Source of the DNA: Pseudoxanthomonas sp. CF385
GTDB taxonomy: Bacteria > Pseudomonadota > Gammaproteobacteria > Xanthomonadales > Xanthomonadaceae
Assembly: GCF_900104255.1 (NCBI RefSeq)
Contig: NZ_FNKZ01000001.1
Coordinates: forward strand, 1,208,001-1,272,000
Length of the DNA: 64,000 bases
Direction of reading: 5' to 3'
Both the position numbers and the translations under genes were made by a program. Under the pieces are notes generated by a model that had not been told where the DNA came from, did no database searches, and saw only the letters and a list, made by a program, of their open reading frames with translations. The first letter of the stretch is position 1, and each line of letters starts with the position of its first letter. This document shows positions 36,739 through 44,996 of this stretch, one piece after another.

Positions 36739-38325
36739 TCATGCCGCGACTGCGTCCGCCGCTTCCACCGGTGCCGACGTGCGGATCAGGTGGTCGAAGG
36801 CGCTGAGTGCGGCCTTCGAGCCTTCGCCCATGGCGATGACGATCTGCTTGTACGGCACGGTGGTGGCGTCGCCGGCCGCGAACACGCCCGGCACGCTGGT
36901 CTGGCCGCGGTCGTCGACGATGATCTCGCCGCGCGGGCTCAGCGCGACGACGCCCTTCAGCCACTCGGTGTTCGGCAGCAGGCCGATCTGCACGAAGATG
37001 CCTTCGAGCTCGACGCGGTGCGTATCGCCGCCGGTACGGTCCTTGTAGACCAGACCGTTGACCTTGCTGCCGTCGCCCAGCACTTCCGTCGTCTGCGCGC
37101 TGGTGACGATGCGCACGTTCGGCAGGCTGCGCAGCTTGCGCTGCAGGACGTCGTCCGCACGCAACTGGCCGTCGAACTCGATCAGGGTGACGTGGGCCAC
37201 GATGCCGGCGAGGTCGATCGCCGCTTCCACGCCGGAGTTGCCGCCGCCGATCACCGCCACGCGCTTGCCCTTGAACAGCGGGCCGTCGCAGTGCGGGCAG
37301 TAGGCCACGCCCTTGTTGCGGTAGTCGTTCTCGCCGGGCACGTTCATCTGCCGCCAGCGCGCACCCGTGGACAGGATCACCGTCTTCGACTTCAGCGAGG
37401 CGCCGTTGGCGAGCTGCACTTCCACCAGGCCGTCCTGGCCGGCGGGAACAAGCTTCTCCGCGCGCTGCAGGTTCATCACGTCGACCTGGTAGTCCTTGAC
37501 GTGCTGCTCCAGGGCCGCGGCGAGCTTCGGACCTTCGGTGTACGGCACGGAGATGAAGTTCTCGATGGCCATGGTGTCCAGCACCTGGCCGCCGAAGCGT
37601 TCGGCCGCCACGCCGGTGCGGATGCCCTTGCGCGCGGCGTAGATCGCGGCCGCAGCGCCGGCGGGGCCGCCACCGACGACGAGCACGTCGTACGGGACCT
37701 TGGCCTTGATCTTCTCGGCCTCGCGCTTGCCCGCATTGGTGTCCAGCTTGGCGACGATCTCTTCCACGCCCATGCGGCCCGCGCCGAACACTTCGCCGTT
37801 GAGGAAGATCGTCGGCACCGACATGACTTCGCGCTGCTCGACTTCCTGCTGGAACAGCGCACCGTCGATGGCGACGTGCTGGATCTTCGGGTTCAGCACC
37901 GCCATCAGGTTCAGCGCCTGCACCACGTCCGGGCAGTTCTGGCACGACAGCGAGAAATAGGTTTCGAAGCGGTACTCGCCGTCCAGCGTGCGGATCTGTT
38001 CGATCACGTCCTGCGCCAGCTTCGACGGATGGCCGCCGACCTGCAGCAGCGCCAGCACGAGCGAGGTGAATTCGTGGCCCATCGGCAGGCCGGCGAAGGC
38101 CAGGTGGATGTCGTGGCCCGGCGAGGTCAGCGCGAACGACGGCGTGCGTTCGCCACCACGCTGCTCGGTGACAGTGATCTTGTCGGAGACGTCCTGCAGA
38201 TCCTTCAACAACGCCTGCAGCTCGGCGGAACCGGCGCTGTCGTCGAGATGGGCGGTGATGTGGATGGGGCGCACGGCCTTTTCCATGTAGGCGGTGAGCT
38301 GCGTCTTCAGATTGGCGTCCAGCAT
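36739..38325 (-). CDS. ahpF: Alkyl hydroperoxide reductase subunit F
   Basis: The 528-residue flavoprotein feeds electrons from NADH to AhpC. An N-terminal domain of two thioredoxin folds carries the C-x-x-C pair Cys 128/131 (SLSCQNCPD). The FAD motif VVGGGPAG lies at ~217-223, the second redox pair Cys 343/346 (YCPHC) in the pyridine nucleotide domain, and the NAD motif GGGNSG at 360-365. ATG 38325 was chosen as the family start. It lies 228 bp downstream of ahpC, separated by a strongly structured spacer, and 56 bp upstream of oxyR. Confidence 0.97.
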   Translation of the reverse strand: MLDANLKTQLTAYMEKAVRPIHITAHLDDSAGSAELQALLKDLQDVSDKITVTEQRGGERTPSFALTSPGHDIHLAFAGLPMGHEFTSLVLALLQVGGHPSKLAQDVIEQIRTLDGEYRFETYFSLSCQNCPDVVQALNLMAVLNPKIQHVAIDGALFQQEVEQREVMSVPTIFLNGEVFGAGRMGVEEIVAKLDTNAGKREAEKIKAKVPYDVLVVGGGPAGAAAAIYAARKGIRTGVAAERFGGQVLDTMAIENFISVPYTEGPKLAAALEQHVKDYQVDVMNLQRAEKLVPAGQDGLVEVQLANGASLKSKTVILSTGARWRQMNVPGENDYRNKGVAYCPHCDGPLFKGKRVAVIGGGNSGVEAAIDLAGIVAHVTLIEFDGQLRADDVLQRKLRSLPNVRIVTSAQTTEVLGDGSKVNGLVYKDRTGGDTHRVELEGIFVQIGLLPNTEWLKGVVALSPRGEIIVDDRGQTSVPGVFAAGDATTVPYKQIVIAMGEGSKAALSAFDHLIRTSAPVEAADAVAA

Positions 38326-38367
38326 GGCGAACGTCTCCGTGGAGGAAATCGGGGAAAGGGGGGCAGG

Positions 38368-38454
38368 CGTTTGCAGGAGCGGCATGCGCCGGGGGAGAGA
38401 GGAAGCCGGTCAGGGAGGGGAACCGGCGAGCGGCGCATGCCGCTGCTGCAAACG
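38368..38454. repeat. 24-bp near-perfect inverted repeat in the ahpC-ahpF spacer
   Basis: Arms 38368-38391 and 38431-38454 pair over 24 bp with one mismatch (core AGCGGCATGCGCCG / CGGCGCATGCCGCT). The 39-nt interior contains a second short inverted repeat, GCCGGT / ACCGGC. No T-tract is present. On the minus strand it would form a very stable hairpin in any ahpC-ahpF read-through transcript. Confidence 0.85.
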
Positions 38455-38469
38455 TCCGTTGAGTGACCG

Positions 38470-38493
38470 ACCTCCGGGCCATGACCCGGAGGT
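38470..38493. repeat. 9-bp inverted repeat in the ahpC-ahpF spacer
   Basis: ACCTCCGGG pairs perfectly with CCCGGAGGT around a 6-nt loop. It is the second of three stem-loops between ahpC and ahpF. Confidence 0.8.
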
Positions 38494-38512
38494 GGTGTGA
38501 TGCGCTGAAGCT

Positions 38513-38537
38513 GGCGCGTTCCAGCGGGGAACGCGCC
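38513..38537. repeat. 10-bp inverted repeat just after ahpC
   Basis: GGCGCGTTCC pairs perfectly with GGAACGCGCC around a 5-nt loop, 17 bp beyond the ahpC stop. It could protect the ahpC mRNA 3' end or attenuate read-through into ahpF. No U-tract follows on the minus strand, so it is not a classical terminator. Confidence 0.8.
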
Positions 38538-38553
38538 GGTACTGCGGAAACGC

Positions 38554-39117
38554 TTAGATCTTGCCGACCAGGTCCAGCGACGGAGCGATCGTCTGCGCGC
38601 CTTCCTTCCACTTGGCCGGGCAGACCTGGCCGGGGTTGGCGGCGGTGAACTGGGCGGCCTTCAGCTTGCGCAGGGTCTCCGACACGTCACGGGCGATCTC
38701 GTTGCTGTGGACCTCGGCGGTCTTGATGACGCCTTCCGGGTTGATGACGAAGGTGCCGCGCAGGGCCAGGCCTTCTTCTTCGATGTGCACGCCGAAGGCG
38801 CGGGTCAGCTGGTGGGTCGGGTCGCCGACTAGCGGGAACTGGGCCTTGCCCACCGCCGGGGAGGTTTCGTGCCACACCTTGTGCGAGAAATGCGTGTCGG
38901 TAGTGACGATGTAGACCTCGGCGCCGGCCTTCTGGAACTCGGCGTAGTTCGTCGCGGCGTCTTCCACTTCGGTCGGGCAATTGAAGGTGAAGGCGGCCGG
39001 CATGAAGATCAGGACCGACCACTTGCCCTTCAGGGTGCCGTCGGTGACTTCGACGAATTCGCCGTTGTGGAAGGCGGTGGTCTTGAACGGCTGGACCGCG
39101 GTGTTGATCAGGGACAT
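38554..39117 (-). CDS. ahpC: Peroxiredoxin, alkyl hydroperoxide reductase subunit C
   Basis: The 187-residue typical 2-Cys peroxiredoxin has peroxidatic Cys 47 (AFTFNCPTE) and resolving Cys 166 (NPGQVCPAKW), the same spacing as E. coli AhpC. ATG 39117 starts the canonical MSLINT N-terminus and is preceded by a purine-rich AGGATCTTCC-type leader. It reduces hydrogen peroxide and organic hydroperoxides and is re-reduced by AhpF. The upstream AT-rich region holds an OxyR-like site and a promoter. Confidence 0.98.
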   Translation of the reverse strand: MSLINTAVQPFKTTAFHNGEFVEVTDGTLKGKWSVLIFMPAAFTFNCPTEVEDAATNYAEFQKAGAEVYIVTTDTHFSHKVWHETSPAVGKAQFPLVGDPTHQLTRAFGVHIEEEGLALRGTFVINPEGVIKTAEVHSNEIARDVSETLRKLKAAQFTAANPGQVCPAKWKEGAQTIAPSLDLVGKI

Positions 39118-39162
39118 GGAAGATCCTCGTGAGTGGAGTGGGTGTGGTGAAGTAATGAGGCG

Positions 39163-39191
39163 ATGGTAGGCAACGGCTATTGATTCCTCAA
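39163..39191 (-). promoter_or_regulatory. ahpC promoter (-35 and -10)
   Basis: Read on the minus strand, TTGAGG (39191-39186) is separated by exactly 17 bp from TACCAT (39168-39163), a good sigma-70 match for a high-GC genome. It lies about 45-75 bp before the ahpC ATG, and its -35 directly abuts the OxyR-like site. Confidence 0.65.
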
Positions 39192-39228
39192 ATCGATTGA
39201 TGGAATTGAATAGATAGTTTTTGACTAT
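39192..39228 (-). promoter_or_regulatory. Putative OxyR binding site
   Basis: The site follows the OxyR tetramer pattern of four tetranucleotides at 7-bp spacing. ATAG-N7-CTAT is perfect at 39214-39228. The other two quarter sites at 39192-39206 are degenerate (ATCG-N7-GAAT). It sits immediately upstream of the ahpC -35 box, the usual activator position. Confidence 0.6.
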
Positions 39229-39492
39229 CAAGAGGTGGGGGCGAAGGCTCTCCCAGGCAAGTACGTGCCGAAGTTTCGATATCAAATCTTTGTTTTTCAA
39301 TGATTTAAGGGTGATCCGCCGGACGGCTACGCCCAGCAGCGCGCCCGCTTCTATCGCGCCATCAGGCACGCGTACCGACTGCCAGGACGCGGTCGACGCC
39401 GTCTTCCGCTCCATACGCCATTGAGCACCATGATGGTGCGTCGCGGCGATACGTGGGCGTCCGGAGAGCGGTGGCCCGTTACCATGCGCGCC

Positions 39493-40362
39493 ATGTCCCA
39501 CGACGCTCCTCTCCGGCTGGACCACGCCCTACGCGCCGCCGCCGCCCGCCTGGCCGGTCCCGATGCGCGCCACGAGGCCGAGCACCTGCTGCTGCACGTG
39601 CTCGGCCGCGATCGCGCCTGGTTGTTCGCGCATGGGGATGCGCCGCTGGCAGCCACGGAGGCGATCGCTTTCGAGGGGCTGCTGCAGCGTCGGCTCGCCG
39701 GCGAGCCGGTGGCCTACCTGGTGGGCCGTCGAGGGTTCTGGACCCTGGACCTGCAGGTTTCGCCAGCCACCCTGATCCCGCGCCCGGAAACCGAGCGCCT
39801 GGTCGAACTCGCCCTGGCGCGCCTGCCGGACGACACGTCGCTGCGCATCGCCGATCTCGGGACCGGGACCGGTGCGATCGCGCTGGCGCTGGCCAGCGAG
39901 CGGCCGCAGGCTCGCGTGATCGCCACCGACCTCAGTGACGACGCTCTGACCATCGCTCGGGCGAACGGCAGCGCCAACGACCTGAAGAATGTCGAATTCC
40001 GCGCCGGCAGCTGGTGGACACCGGTGGCGGGCGAACGCTTCCACCTGATCGCCAGCAATCCTCCGTACATCGCCGAGGGCGATGCGCACCTGGCGCAGGG
40101 CGACCTGCGTTTCGAACCGCCGGCGGCGCTGTCATCCGGCGCCGACGGCCTCGACGCGATCCGCATGATCGTGGCGGGCGCGCCCGTGCACCTGCTGCCC
40201 GGCGGCTGGCTGCTGCTGGAGCACGGCTGGGACCAGGGCGCCGCCATCCGCGCGCTGATGACGGCGGCGGGTTTCGTCGATGTCGCCACGGAGACCGACC
40301 TGGAGCAGCGCGACCGCGTGACCCTTGGGCGCGTCACGGAAGGGCAAGACGCGAGCCGCTAG
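39493..40362 (+). CDS. prmC: Peptide chain release factor N5-glutamine methyltransferase
   Basis: The 289-residue SAM-dependent enzyme methylates the Gln of the GGQ motif in release factors RF1 and RF2. It has an N-terminal helical domain ([20 protein letters not shown]), [26 protein letters not shown] motif [17 protein letters not shown] and the catalytic NPPY motif ([11 protein letters not shown]). Two ATGs (39484, 39493) are possible; the second gives the MSHD start. Divergent from ahpC. Confidence 0.95.
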   Translation: MSHDAPLRLDHALRAAAARLAGPDARHEAEHLLLHVLGRDRAWLFAHGDAPLAATEAIAFEGLLQRRLAGEPVAYLVGRRGFWTLDLQVSPATLIPRPETERLVELALARLPDDTSLRIADLGTGTGAIALALASERPQARVIATDLSDDALTIARANGSANDLKNVEFRAGSWWTPVAGERFHLIASNPPYIAEGDAHLAQGDLRFEPPAALSSGADGLDAIRMIVAGAPVHLLPGGWLLLEHGWDQGAAIRALMTAAGFVDVATETDLEQRDRVTLGRVTEGQDASR

Positions 40363-40392
40363 ACTGTCGCTTTCACTCAGGACTCGCCGCCC

Positions 40393-41334
40393 ATGCGCAC
40401 GCTGTACCCCGATATCGAGCCCTTCAACACCGGCACCCTGAAGGTCGACGACCGCCACACGCTGTACTACGAGCAGTGCGGCAATCCGCAGGGCAAGCCG
40501 GTAGTGCTGCTGCATGGCGGGCCGGGCGCGGGCTGCAGTCCGAAGATGCGCCGTTTCCACGACCCGGCCAAGTACCGCATCGTGCTGTTCGACCAGCGCG
40601 GCTCCGGTCGCTCCACGCCGCACGCGGACCTGGTGGACAACACCACCTGGGATCTCGTCGCCGATATCGAGAAGCTGCGCGAGAAACTCGGCATCGACCG
40701 TTGGCAGGTGTTCGGCGGCAGTTGGGGTTCGACGCTGGCGCTGGCGTACGCCGAAACGCACCCCGAGCGCGTGACCGAACTCGTGCTGCGCGGCATCTTC
40801 ATGCTGCGCCGCTGGGAGCTGGAGTGGTTCTATCAGGAAGGCGCGAGCCGCCTGTTCCCGGATGCGTGGGAGCACTACATCACCGCGATCCCGTCGGTCG
40901 AGCGCCATGACCTGATCTCCGCCTTCCACCGGCGCCTGACGTCCGACGACAAGGCCACGCGCCTGGCGGCGGCGAAGGCCTGGAGCGTGTGGGAAGGCGC
41001 GACCAGCTTCCTGCACGTGGATGCCGATTTCGTCAGCGGGCACGAAGAGCCCGAGTTCGCGCTGGCGTTCGCGCGCATCGAGAACCACTACTTCGTCAAC
41101 GGCGGTTTCTTCGAGGTCGAGGACCAGCTGCTGCGCGACGCGTCGCGCATCGCCGATATCCCCGGTGTGATCGTGCACGGCCGCTACGACGTGGTCTGCC
41201 CGATCGCCAATGCGTGGGAGCTGCACAAGGCCTGGCCGAAGGCGAAGCTCGAGATCACGCCGGCCTCGGGCCATTCGGCGTTCGAAGCCGAGAACGTGGA
41301 CGCGCTCGTCCGCGCGACGGACGCCTTCGCCTGA
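40393..41334 (+). CDS. pip: Proline iminopeptidase
   Basis: The 313-residue alpha/beta hydrolase releases N-terminal proline from peptides. The oxyanion motif HGGPGAG (residues 41-47), the nucleophile elbow GGSWGS (Ser 110), Asp 266 (HGRYDVVCP) and His 294 (ASGHSAFE) form the triad. The long cap domain and the DQRGSGRSTPHADL signature are specific to the Xanthomonas-type prolyl aminopeptidases. No signal peptide is present. Probably transcribed with the dienelactone hydrolase gene 29 bp downstream. Confidence 0.96.
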   Translation: MRTLYPDIEPFNTGTLKVDDRHTLYYEQCGNPQGKPVVLLHGGPGAGCSPKMRRFHDPAKYRIVLFDQRGSGRSTPHADLVDNTTWDLVADIEKLREKLGIDRWQVFGGSWGSTLALAYAETHPERVTELVLRGIFMLRRWELEWFYQEGASRLFPDAWEHYITAIPSVERHDLISAFHRRLTSDDKATRLAAAKAWSVWEGATSFLHVDADFVSGHEEPEFALAFARIENHYFVNGGFFEVEDQLLRDASRIADIPGVIVHGRYDVVCPIANAWELHKAWPKAKLEITPASGHSAFEAENVDALVRATDAFA

Positions 41335-41363
41335 CCACACCGCATCGCAACCGGAAGAACGCC

Positions 41364-42257
41364 ATGGATCCGTCGCGCGCCACCGCCTCCACGTTCGACC
41401 AGCGCGTGCTGGACCTGTACGACGACTACGTCCATGGCCGCGTCGATCGCCGCGGGTTCCTGTCCGGCGCAGCGCAGTTCGCCGTCGCCGGCACGACCGC
41501 CGCGGGCCTGCTGGCGGCATTGACGCCGCAGTACGCGTTCGCGGCGCAGGTGGCGGCGGACGATCCGCGCATCAGCACCATGTACCGCACGTTCCCGGCA
41601 CCGCAAGGCCATGGCGAAGGACGCGGTCTGTTGGCGATGCCCCGCGCGCCAGGACGCCATCCGGTGGTGCTGGTCGTGCACGAGAACCGCGGATTGAATC
41701 CGTACATCGAGGATGTCGCCCGGCGCCTGGCGGTGGCCGGCTTCATCGCATTCGCGCCGGATGCGCTGTATCCGCTCGGCGGCTATCCCGGCAACGACGA
41801 CACCGGTCGCGAGATGCAGGCGAAGCTGGATCGGGACAAGGTGTTGGCCGACCTGGAAGCCGCCGCGCGCTTCGCCCATGCGTTGCCACGCGGGAACGGC
41901 AAGCTCGGCGTGGTCGGTTTCTGCTTCGGCGGACTGGTGACCAACCTGCTGGCCGCGCGCCTGCCGGACATCGTTGCGGCCGGCGTGCCGTACTACGGCG
42001 GCCAGCCGTCCACGGAGGACGCGGCGCGCATCAAAGCGCCGTTGTTGCTCCACTTCGCGGCGCTCGACACGCGCGTGAACGCCGGTTGGCCCGCCTACGA
42101 GCAGCAGCTGAAGGCGGCCGGCGTCGACTACACCGCGCATGTCTATCCCGACGCGAACCACGGGTTCCACAACGACACCACGCCCCGCTATGACGCGGCC
42201 GCTGCCGCGCTGTCGTGGGAGCGCACCCTGGCGTTCTTCCGCAAGCACCTGGACTGA
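41364..42257 (+). CDS. Dienelactone hydrolase family protein, Tat-exported
   Basis: The 297-residue protein has a long N-region with a twin-arginine motif (VDRRGFLSGAA, Arg 29-30) followed by a hydrophobic stretch, so it is probably exported folded. The mature domain is a dienelactone hydrolase with the Cys nucleophile elbow GFCFGG (Cys 187), the HENRGLN motif upstream and NHGFHND near the C-terminus carrying the His. Periplasmic members are often annotated carboxymethylenebutenolidase, but the native substrate is unknown. Confidence 0.9.
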   Translation: MDPSRATASTFDQRVLDLYDDYVHGRVDRRGFLSGAAQFAVAGTTAAGLLAALTPQYAFAAQVAADDPRISTMYRTFPAPQGHGEGRGLLAMPRAPGRHPVVLVVHENRGLNPYIEDVARRLAVAGFIAFAPDALYPLGGYPGNDDTGREMQAKLDRDKVLADLEAAARFAHALPRGNGKLGVVGFCFGGLVTNLLAARLPDIVAAGVPYYGGQPSTEDAARIKAPLLLHFAALDTRVNAGWPAYEQQLKAAGVDYTAHVYPDANHGFHNDTTPRYDAAAAALSWERTLAFFRKHLD

Positions 42258-42321
42258 AGCGTCCGGTTGCGGCACGGGACGCCGATCAGGTCACCACGGC
42301 AGGCGACATGCGGGGTGCGGG

Positions 42322-42747
42322 ATGGGGACGAGGGTGCCGGCGGGCACGCCGGGTGCGGCGATGCCGCGCCTCGGGCTCGAGGACGTGGATATCCAGCGAC
42401 TCGGCATGGCGGCGCTGCGCCTGGTGCGCGTCATCGAACAGGGCGACATCGGTGCGCTGTGGGACGCAGCCTCGGCGCTGGTGCGCGCCTCGCTGTCGCG
42501 CGATGACTTCGTCGCGTCGCTGACCGCACAGCGCCGCGCCTTGGGATGGGGCACCGAGCGCCGCTGGGTGGCGATCCGGATCGATCATGCACGGGAGCGC
42601 GGTTCGTTGCCGGCCGGGACCTACGCGATGCTGGAGTTCTCCAGTCGCCTGGGCGAGGGTCGGTCGCTGTATCGCGAGCGGGTGACGCTTCGGTACGAAG
42701 ATGGGGGTGTCTGGCGCCTGGCCGGTTATCGCGCGGACCCCGAATGA
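42322..42747 (+). CDS. DUF4019 domain protein
   Basis: The 141-residue protein contains a DUF4019-type alpha+beta domain: LVRVIEQGDIGALWDAASALVR, FVASLTAQRRALG, and a beta-rich end with YAMLEFSSRL and ERVTLRYEDGGVWRLAGYR. No signal peptide is clear. The start is uncertain: ATG 42322 gives a Gly-rich leader, while ATG 42361 starts just before the conserved domain. It is convergent with the Nudix gene, with only 7 bp between stops. Confidence 0.72.
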   Translation: MGTRVPAGTPGAAMPRLGLEDVDIQRLGMAALRLVRVIEQGDIGALWDAASALVRASLSRDDFVASLTAQRRALGWGTERRWVAIRIDHARERGSLPAGTYAMLEFSSRLGEGRSLYRERVTLRYEDGGVWRLAGYRADPE

Positions 42748-42754
42748 GCGACGC

Positions 42755-43315
42755 TCAGCCGCGCGGCGTGCCGTCCAGGTTGTGGTCGATCATCCACAGG
42801 CCGGCCCAGAGCTTCGCATCGAGTTCGTAGCCTTCGGCCATCTTCTGCGCCAGCCACGCGGCGGCACGCGCACGCGGAATGGCGTGCACGGTGATGTCCT
42901 CGTCGCCATCGCCGCCGCCGTCGCCCACCTTGCGCAGGCCGGTAGCGCGGACGAAGGCGATCTTCTCGCTGCTGCTGCCCGACGACGTGGGACCGATCAT
43001 CAGCACATCGGCCTGTGCGGCGGTCCAGCCGGTCTCTTCCTCCAGTTCCCGGATCGCCGACACCTCGATGGATTCGTCGGCGTGGATGTCGCCGACCAGT
43101 CCGGCCGGCATCTCGATGGTCAGCGCCTGCAGCGGCACGCGGAACTGCTCGACGAACACCACCTCGTCGTCCGGCGTGACCGCAATGATGATCGCCGCCA
43201 GCCCGCCGGCATGCGCGCGCTCCACGTACTCCCAGGTGCCGCGGACCATCATCCGCTGGTACTTGCCTGACCAGACCACCTGCGGCGGCGCCTTGCGCTT
43301 GTCGTGTTCGTCCAT
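42755..43315 (-). CDS. Nudix hydrolase (ADP-ribose pyrophosphatase-like)
   Basis: The 186-residue enzyme has a complete Nudix box in GDIHADESIEVSAIRELEEE followed by TGW, which coordinates the catalytic magnesium. VFVEQFRVPLQALTIEMPAGL immediately before it is typical of the ADP-ribose / GDP-mannose pyrophosphatase group. It would hydrolyse a nucleoside diphosphate linked to another moiety; the exact substrate is not determined. It heads a minus-strand region including an exonuclease and a nitroreductase gene upstream. Confidence 0.9.
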   Translation of the reverse strand: MDEHDKRKAPPQVVWSGKYQRMMVRGTWEYVERAHAGGLAAIIIAVTPDDEVVFVEQFRVPLQALTIEMPAGLVGDIHADESIEVSAIRELEEETGWTAAQADVLMIGPTSSGSSSEKIAFVRATGLRKVGDGGGDGDEDITVHAIPRARAAAWLAQKMAEGYELDAKLWAGLWMIDHNLDGTPRG

Positions 43316-43345
43316 GACCCGATGCTAGCCGCTGGCGATGACGAT

Positions 43346-44257
43346 TTACAGGCGGGGCGGGCCGCCGTCTTCGAGTCCGGCGGCCACGCGCAGGCGTCGC
43401 CGCGTCATCGGGCCGAAGCGCAGGGCATCGGACAGGCCCGCGAGCATGTCGCCGTCGGCCTGACCGCGCGCGTGGCCGTGGGCGATGTCGCCGAGGGGCG
43501 CGTCCAGCGCGATGGTGGTGAGTTGACGCCAGAGCAGGGCGTGCTCGCGCTGTTCGCGCAGGCGCGTGGCCATGGTCGCGGCGCCGCGCAGCCGGAGGAA
43601 GGCCACTTCGTCGATGCGGGCGAGCAGGGTGTCGAGATCGCCGAAGTGGGCGAGCAGGATGGCGGCGGACTTCGCGCCGATGCCGCTGACGCCCGGGATG
43701 TTGTCCACGGCGTCGCCGGTCAGGGCGAGGTAGTCGGCGATCTGCCGCGCCTCCACGCCATGGCGCGCCTTGACGCCCGCCATGCCCCAGCGCTGGCCGC
43801 GCGCGAAATCCCATTGCTCGTCGTGTTCGCCCAGCAACTGCGACAGGTCCTTGTCGGCCGACACGATGACGCCGCGGAACGCCTGCGGCCGCGCCGCATG
43901 CAGGGCGCTGCCGATGAGGTCGTCGGCTTCGTATTCGCCGTGCGACAGCACGCTCAGGCCGAGTGCGGCGCAGAGCGCCTTGCAGTGGGTGAACTGCCGG
44001 CGCAGCGCCTCCGGCGCGGGGTCGCGGTTGGCCTTGTAGGCCGGGTACAGGCGGTTGCGGAAGCAACTATCCAACGCTTCGTCGAAGGCGATCGCGATGT
44101 GCGCGGGGCGCTCCTTCTCCAGCAGTTCCAGCAGGAAGCGCGCGAAGCCGTGCACCGCATTGGTGGGCCAACCGTCGGCATCCTGGAACTCATCCGGGAT
44201 CGAATGCCAGGCGCGGAAGACGTACAGGCTGGCATCGACCAGATAGAGGGCGTGCAC
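43346..44257 (-). CDS. 5'-3' exonuclease family protein (FEN/Xni-like)
   Basis: The 303-residue protein is a stand-alone 5'-nuclease domain like the N-terminal part of DNA polymerase I or ExoIX. Conserved acidic metal ligands appear in YLVDASLYVFRAW, HIAIAFDEAL, YEADDLIGSA and VSADKDLSQLL. The helix-three-turn-helix DNA-binding motif DYLALTGDAVDNIPGVSGIG follows. It probably processes 5' flaps or RNA primers. It lies 11 bp downstream of the nitroreductase gene. Confidence 0.9.
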   Translation of the reverse strand: MHALYLVDASLYVFRAWHSIPDEFQDADGWPTNAVHGFARFLLELLEKERPAHIAIAFDEALDSCFRNRLYPAYKANRDPAPEALRRQFTHCKALCAALGLSVLSHGEYEADDLIGSALHAARPQAFRGVIVSADKDLSQLLGEHDEQWDFARGQRWGMAGVKARHGVEARQIADYLALTGDAVDNIPGVSGIGAKSAAILLAHFGDLDTLLARIDEVAFLRLRGAATMATRLREQREHALLWRQLTTIALDAPLGDIAHGHARGQADGDMLAGLSDALRFGPMTRRRLRVAAGLEDGGPPRL

Positions 44258-44267
44258 GCTGGCGACC

Positions 44268-44843
44268 TCAGGGCGTCCAGTCGGTCAGCAGCGCGGACGG
44301 ATCCGGGCGGTCGCGTTCGGGCGCGTCCACCTGCGGCGTGCCGATGTGGATGAAGCCGGCGACGCGTTCGTTGGGCGCGAGCCCGAGCGTCGCGGCGATG
44401 GCTTCGTCGTAGGCCATCCACCCGGTCAGCCACTGCGCGCCGAAGCCCATCGCCTGCGCGGCCTGCAGCAGCGCGAAACACACGCTCCCGGCGGTCAGCA
44501 ACTGCTCCTGTTCCGGCACCTTGTGGCCGGCGGTCAGCCGGGCGACGACGGTAACGATGGTGGGCGCGTGGGAAAAACGCGCGCGATCCTTCTCGACCAC
44601 GGCGTCGGCGGCATCGGGGTCGAGATGCAAGGTGCGTGCCGCAAGGCGTTCGCCGAGCGCATGGCGGGCTTCGCCCTGGATGCGGATGAAGCGGAACGGC
44701 ACCAGTTTGCCGTGGTCGGGCACGCGGACCGCCGAGGCGAGCATGCGGTGCAGGGTGGCGTCGTCGGGGCCGGGGTTGCCGAGCTGCTTGGAGGGCACCG
44801 AACGACGGGCGTCGAGGAACTGCAGGGGGGAGGGGAGCGACAT
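44268..44843 (-). CDS. Nitroreductase family protein (YdjA-like)
   Basis: The 191-residue FMN-dependent oxidoreductase has FLDARRSVPSKQLGNPGPD (FMN-contact RRS motif), VPDHGKLVPFRFIRIQG, and the C-terminal ALLQAAQAMGFGAQWLTGW followed by GTPQVDAPERDRP. Length and motifs fit the short YdjA-type branch, which acts as a dimer. The physiological electron acceptor is unknown. It is divergent from the DUF1631 gene, whose start is 153 bp away. Confidence 0.9.
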   Translation of the reverse strand: MSLPSPLQFLDARRSVPSKQLGNPGPDDATLHRMLASAVRVPDHGKLVPFRFIRIQGEARHALGERLAARTLHLDPDAADAVVEKDRARFSHAPTIVTVVARLTAGHKVPEQEQLLTAGSVCFALLQAAQAMGFGAQWLTGWMAYDEAIAATLGLAPNERVAGFIHIGTPQVDAPERDRPDPSALLTDWTP

Positions 44844-44996
44844 GCGTCAAGTTTAGCGTGTCACATCTTGTTGCATGGCACTAAAATGCCGAGGCCATCA
44901 CGGTTGCCTGCACCACGGATTTCCTACGATGGCAGTGCGGATTCCGGTCCGCCTCCCCCGAACTCCTTTCGCCTGCCAAGGCGGGGAACCTTGTGC

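Larger units (their letters stand above)
39118..39492. other. Intergenic region ahpC / prmC (375 bp)
   Basis: This divergent spacer is strikingly AT-rich between about 39150 and 39340 compared with its surroundings. It holds the ahpC promoter and OxyR-like site (listed separately). From 39230 to 39480 I see nothing further that I can name; short open frames here look non-coding. The prmC promoter must also lie in it. Confidence 0.7.
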
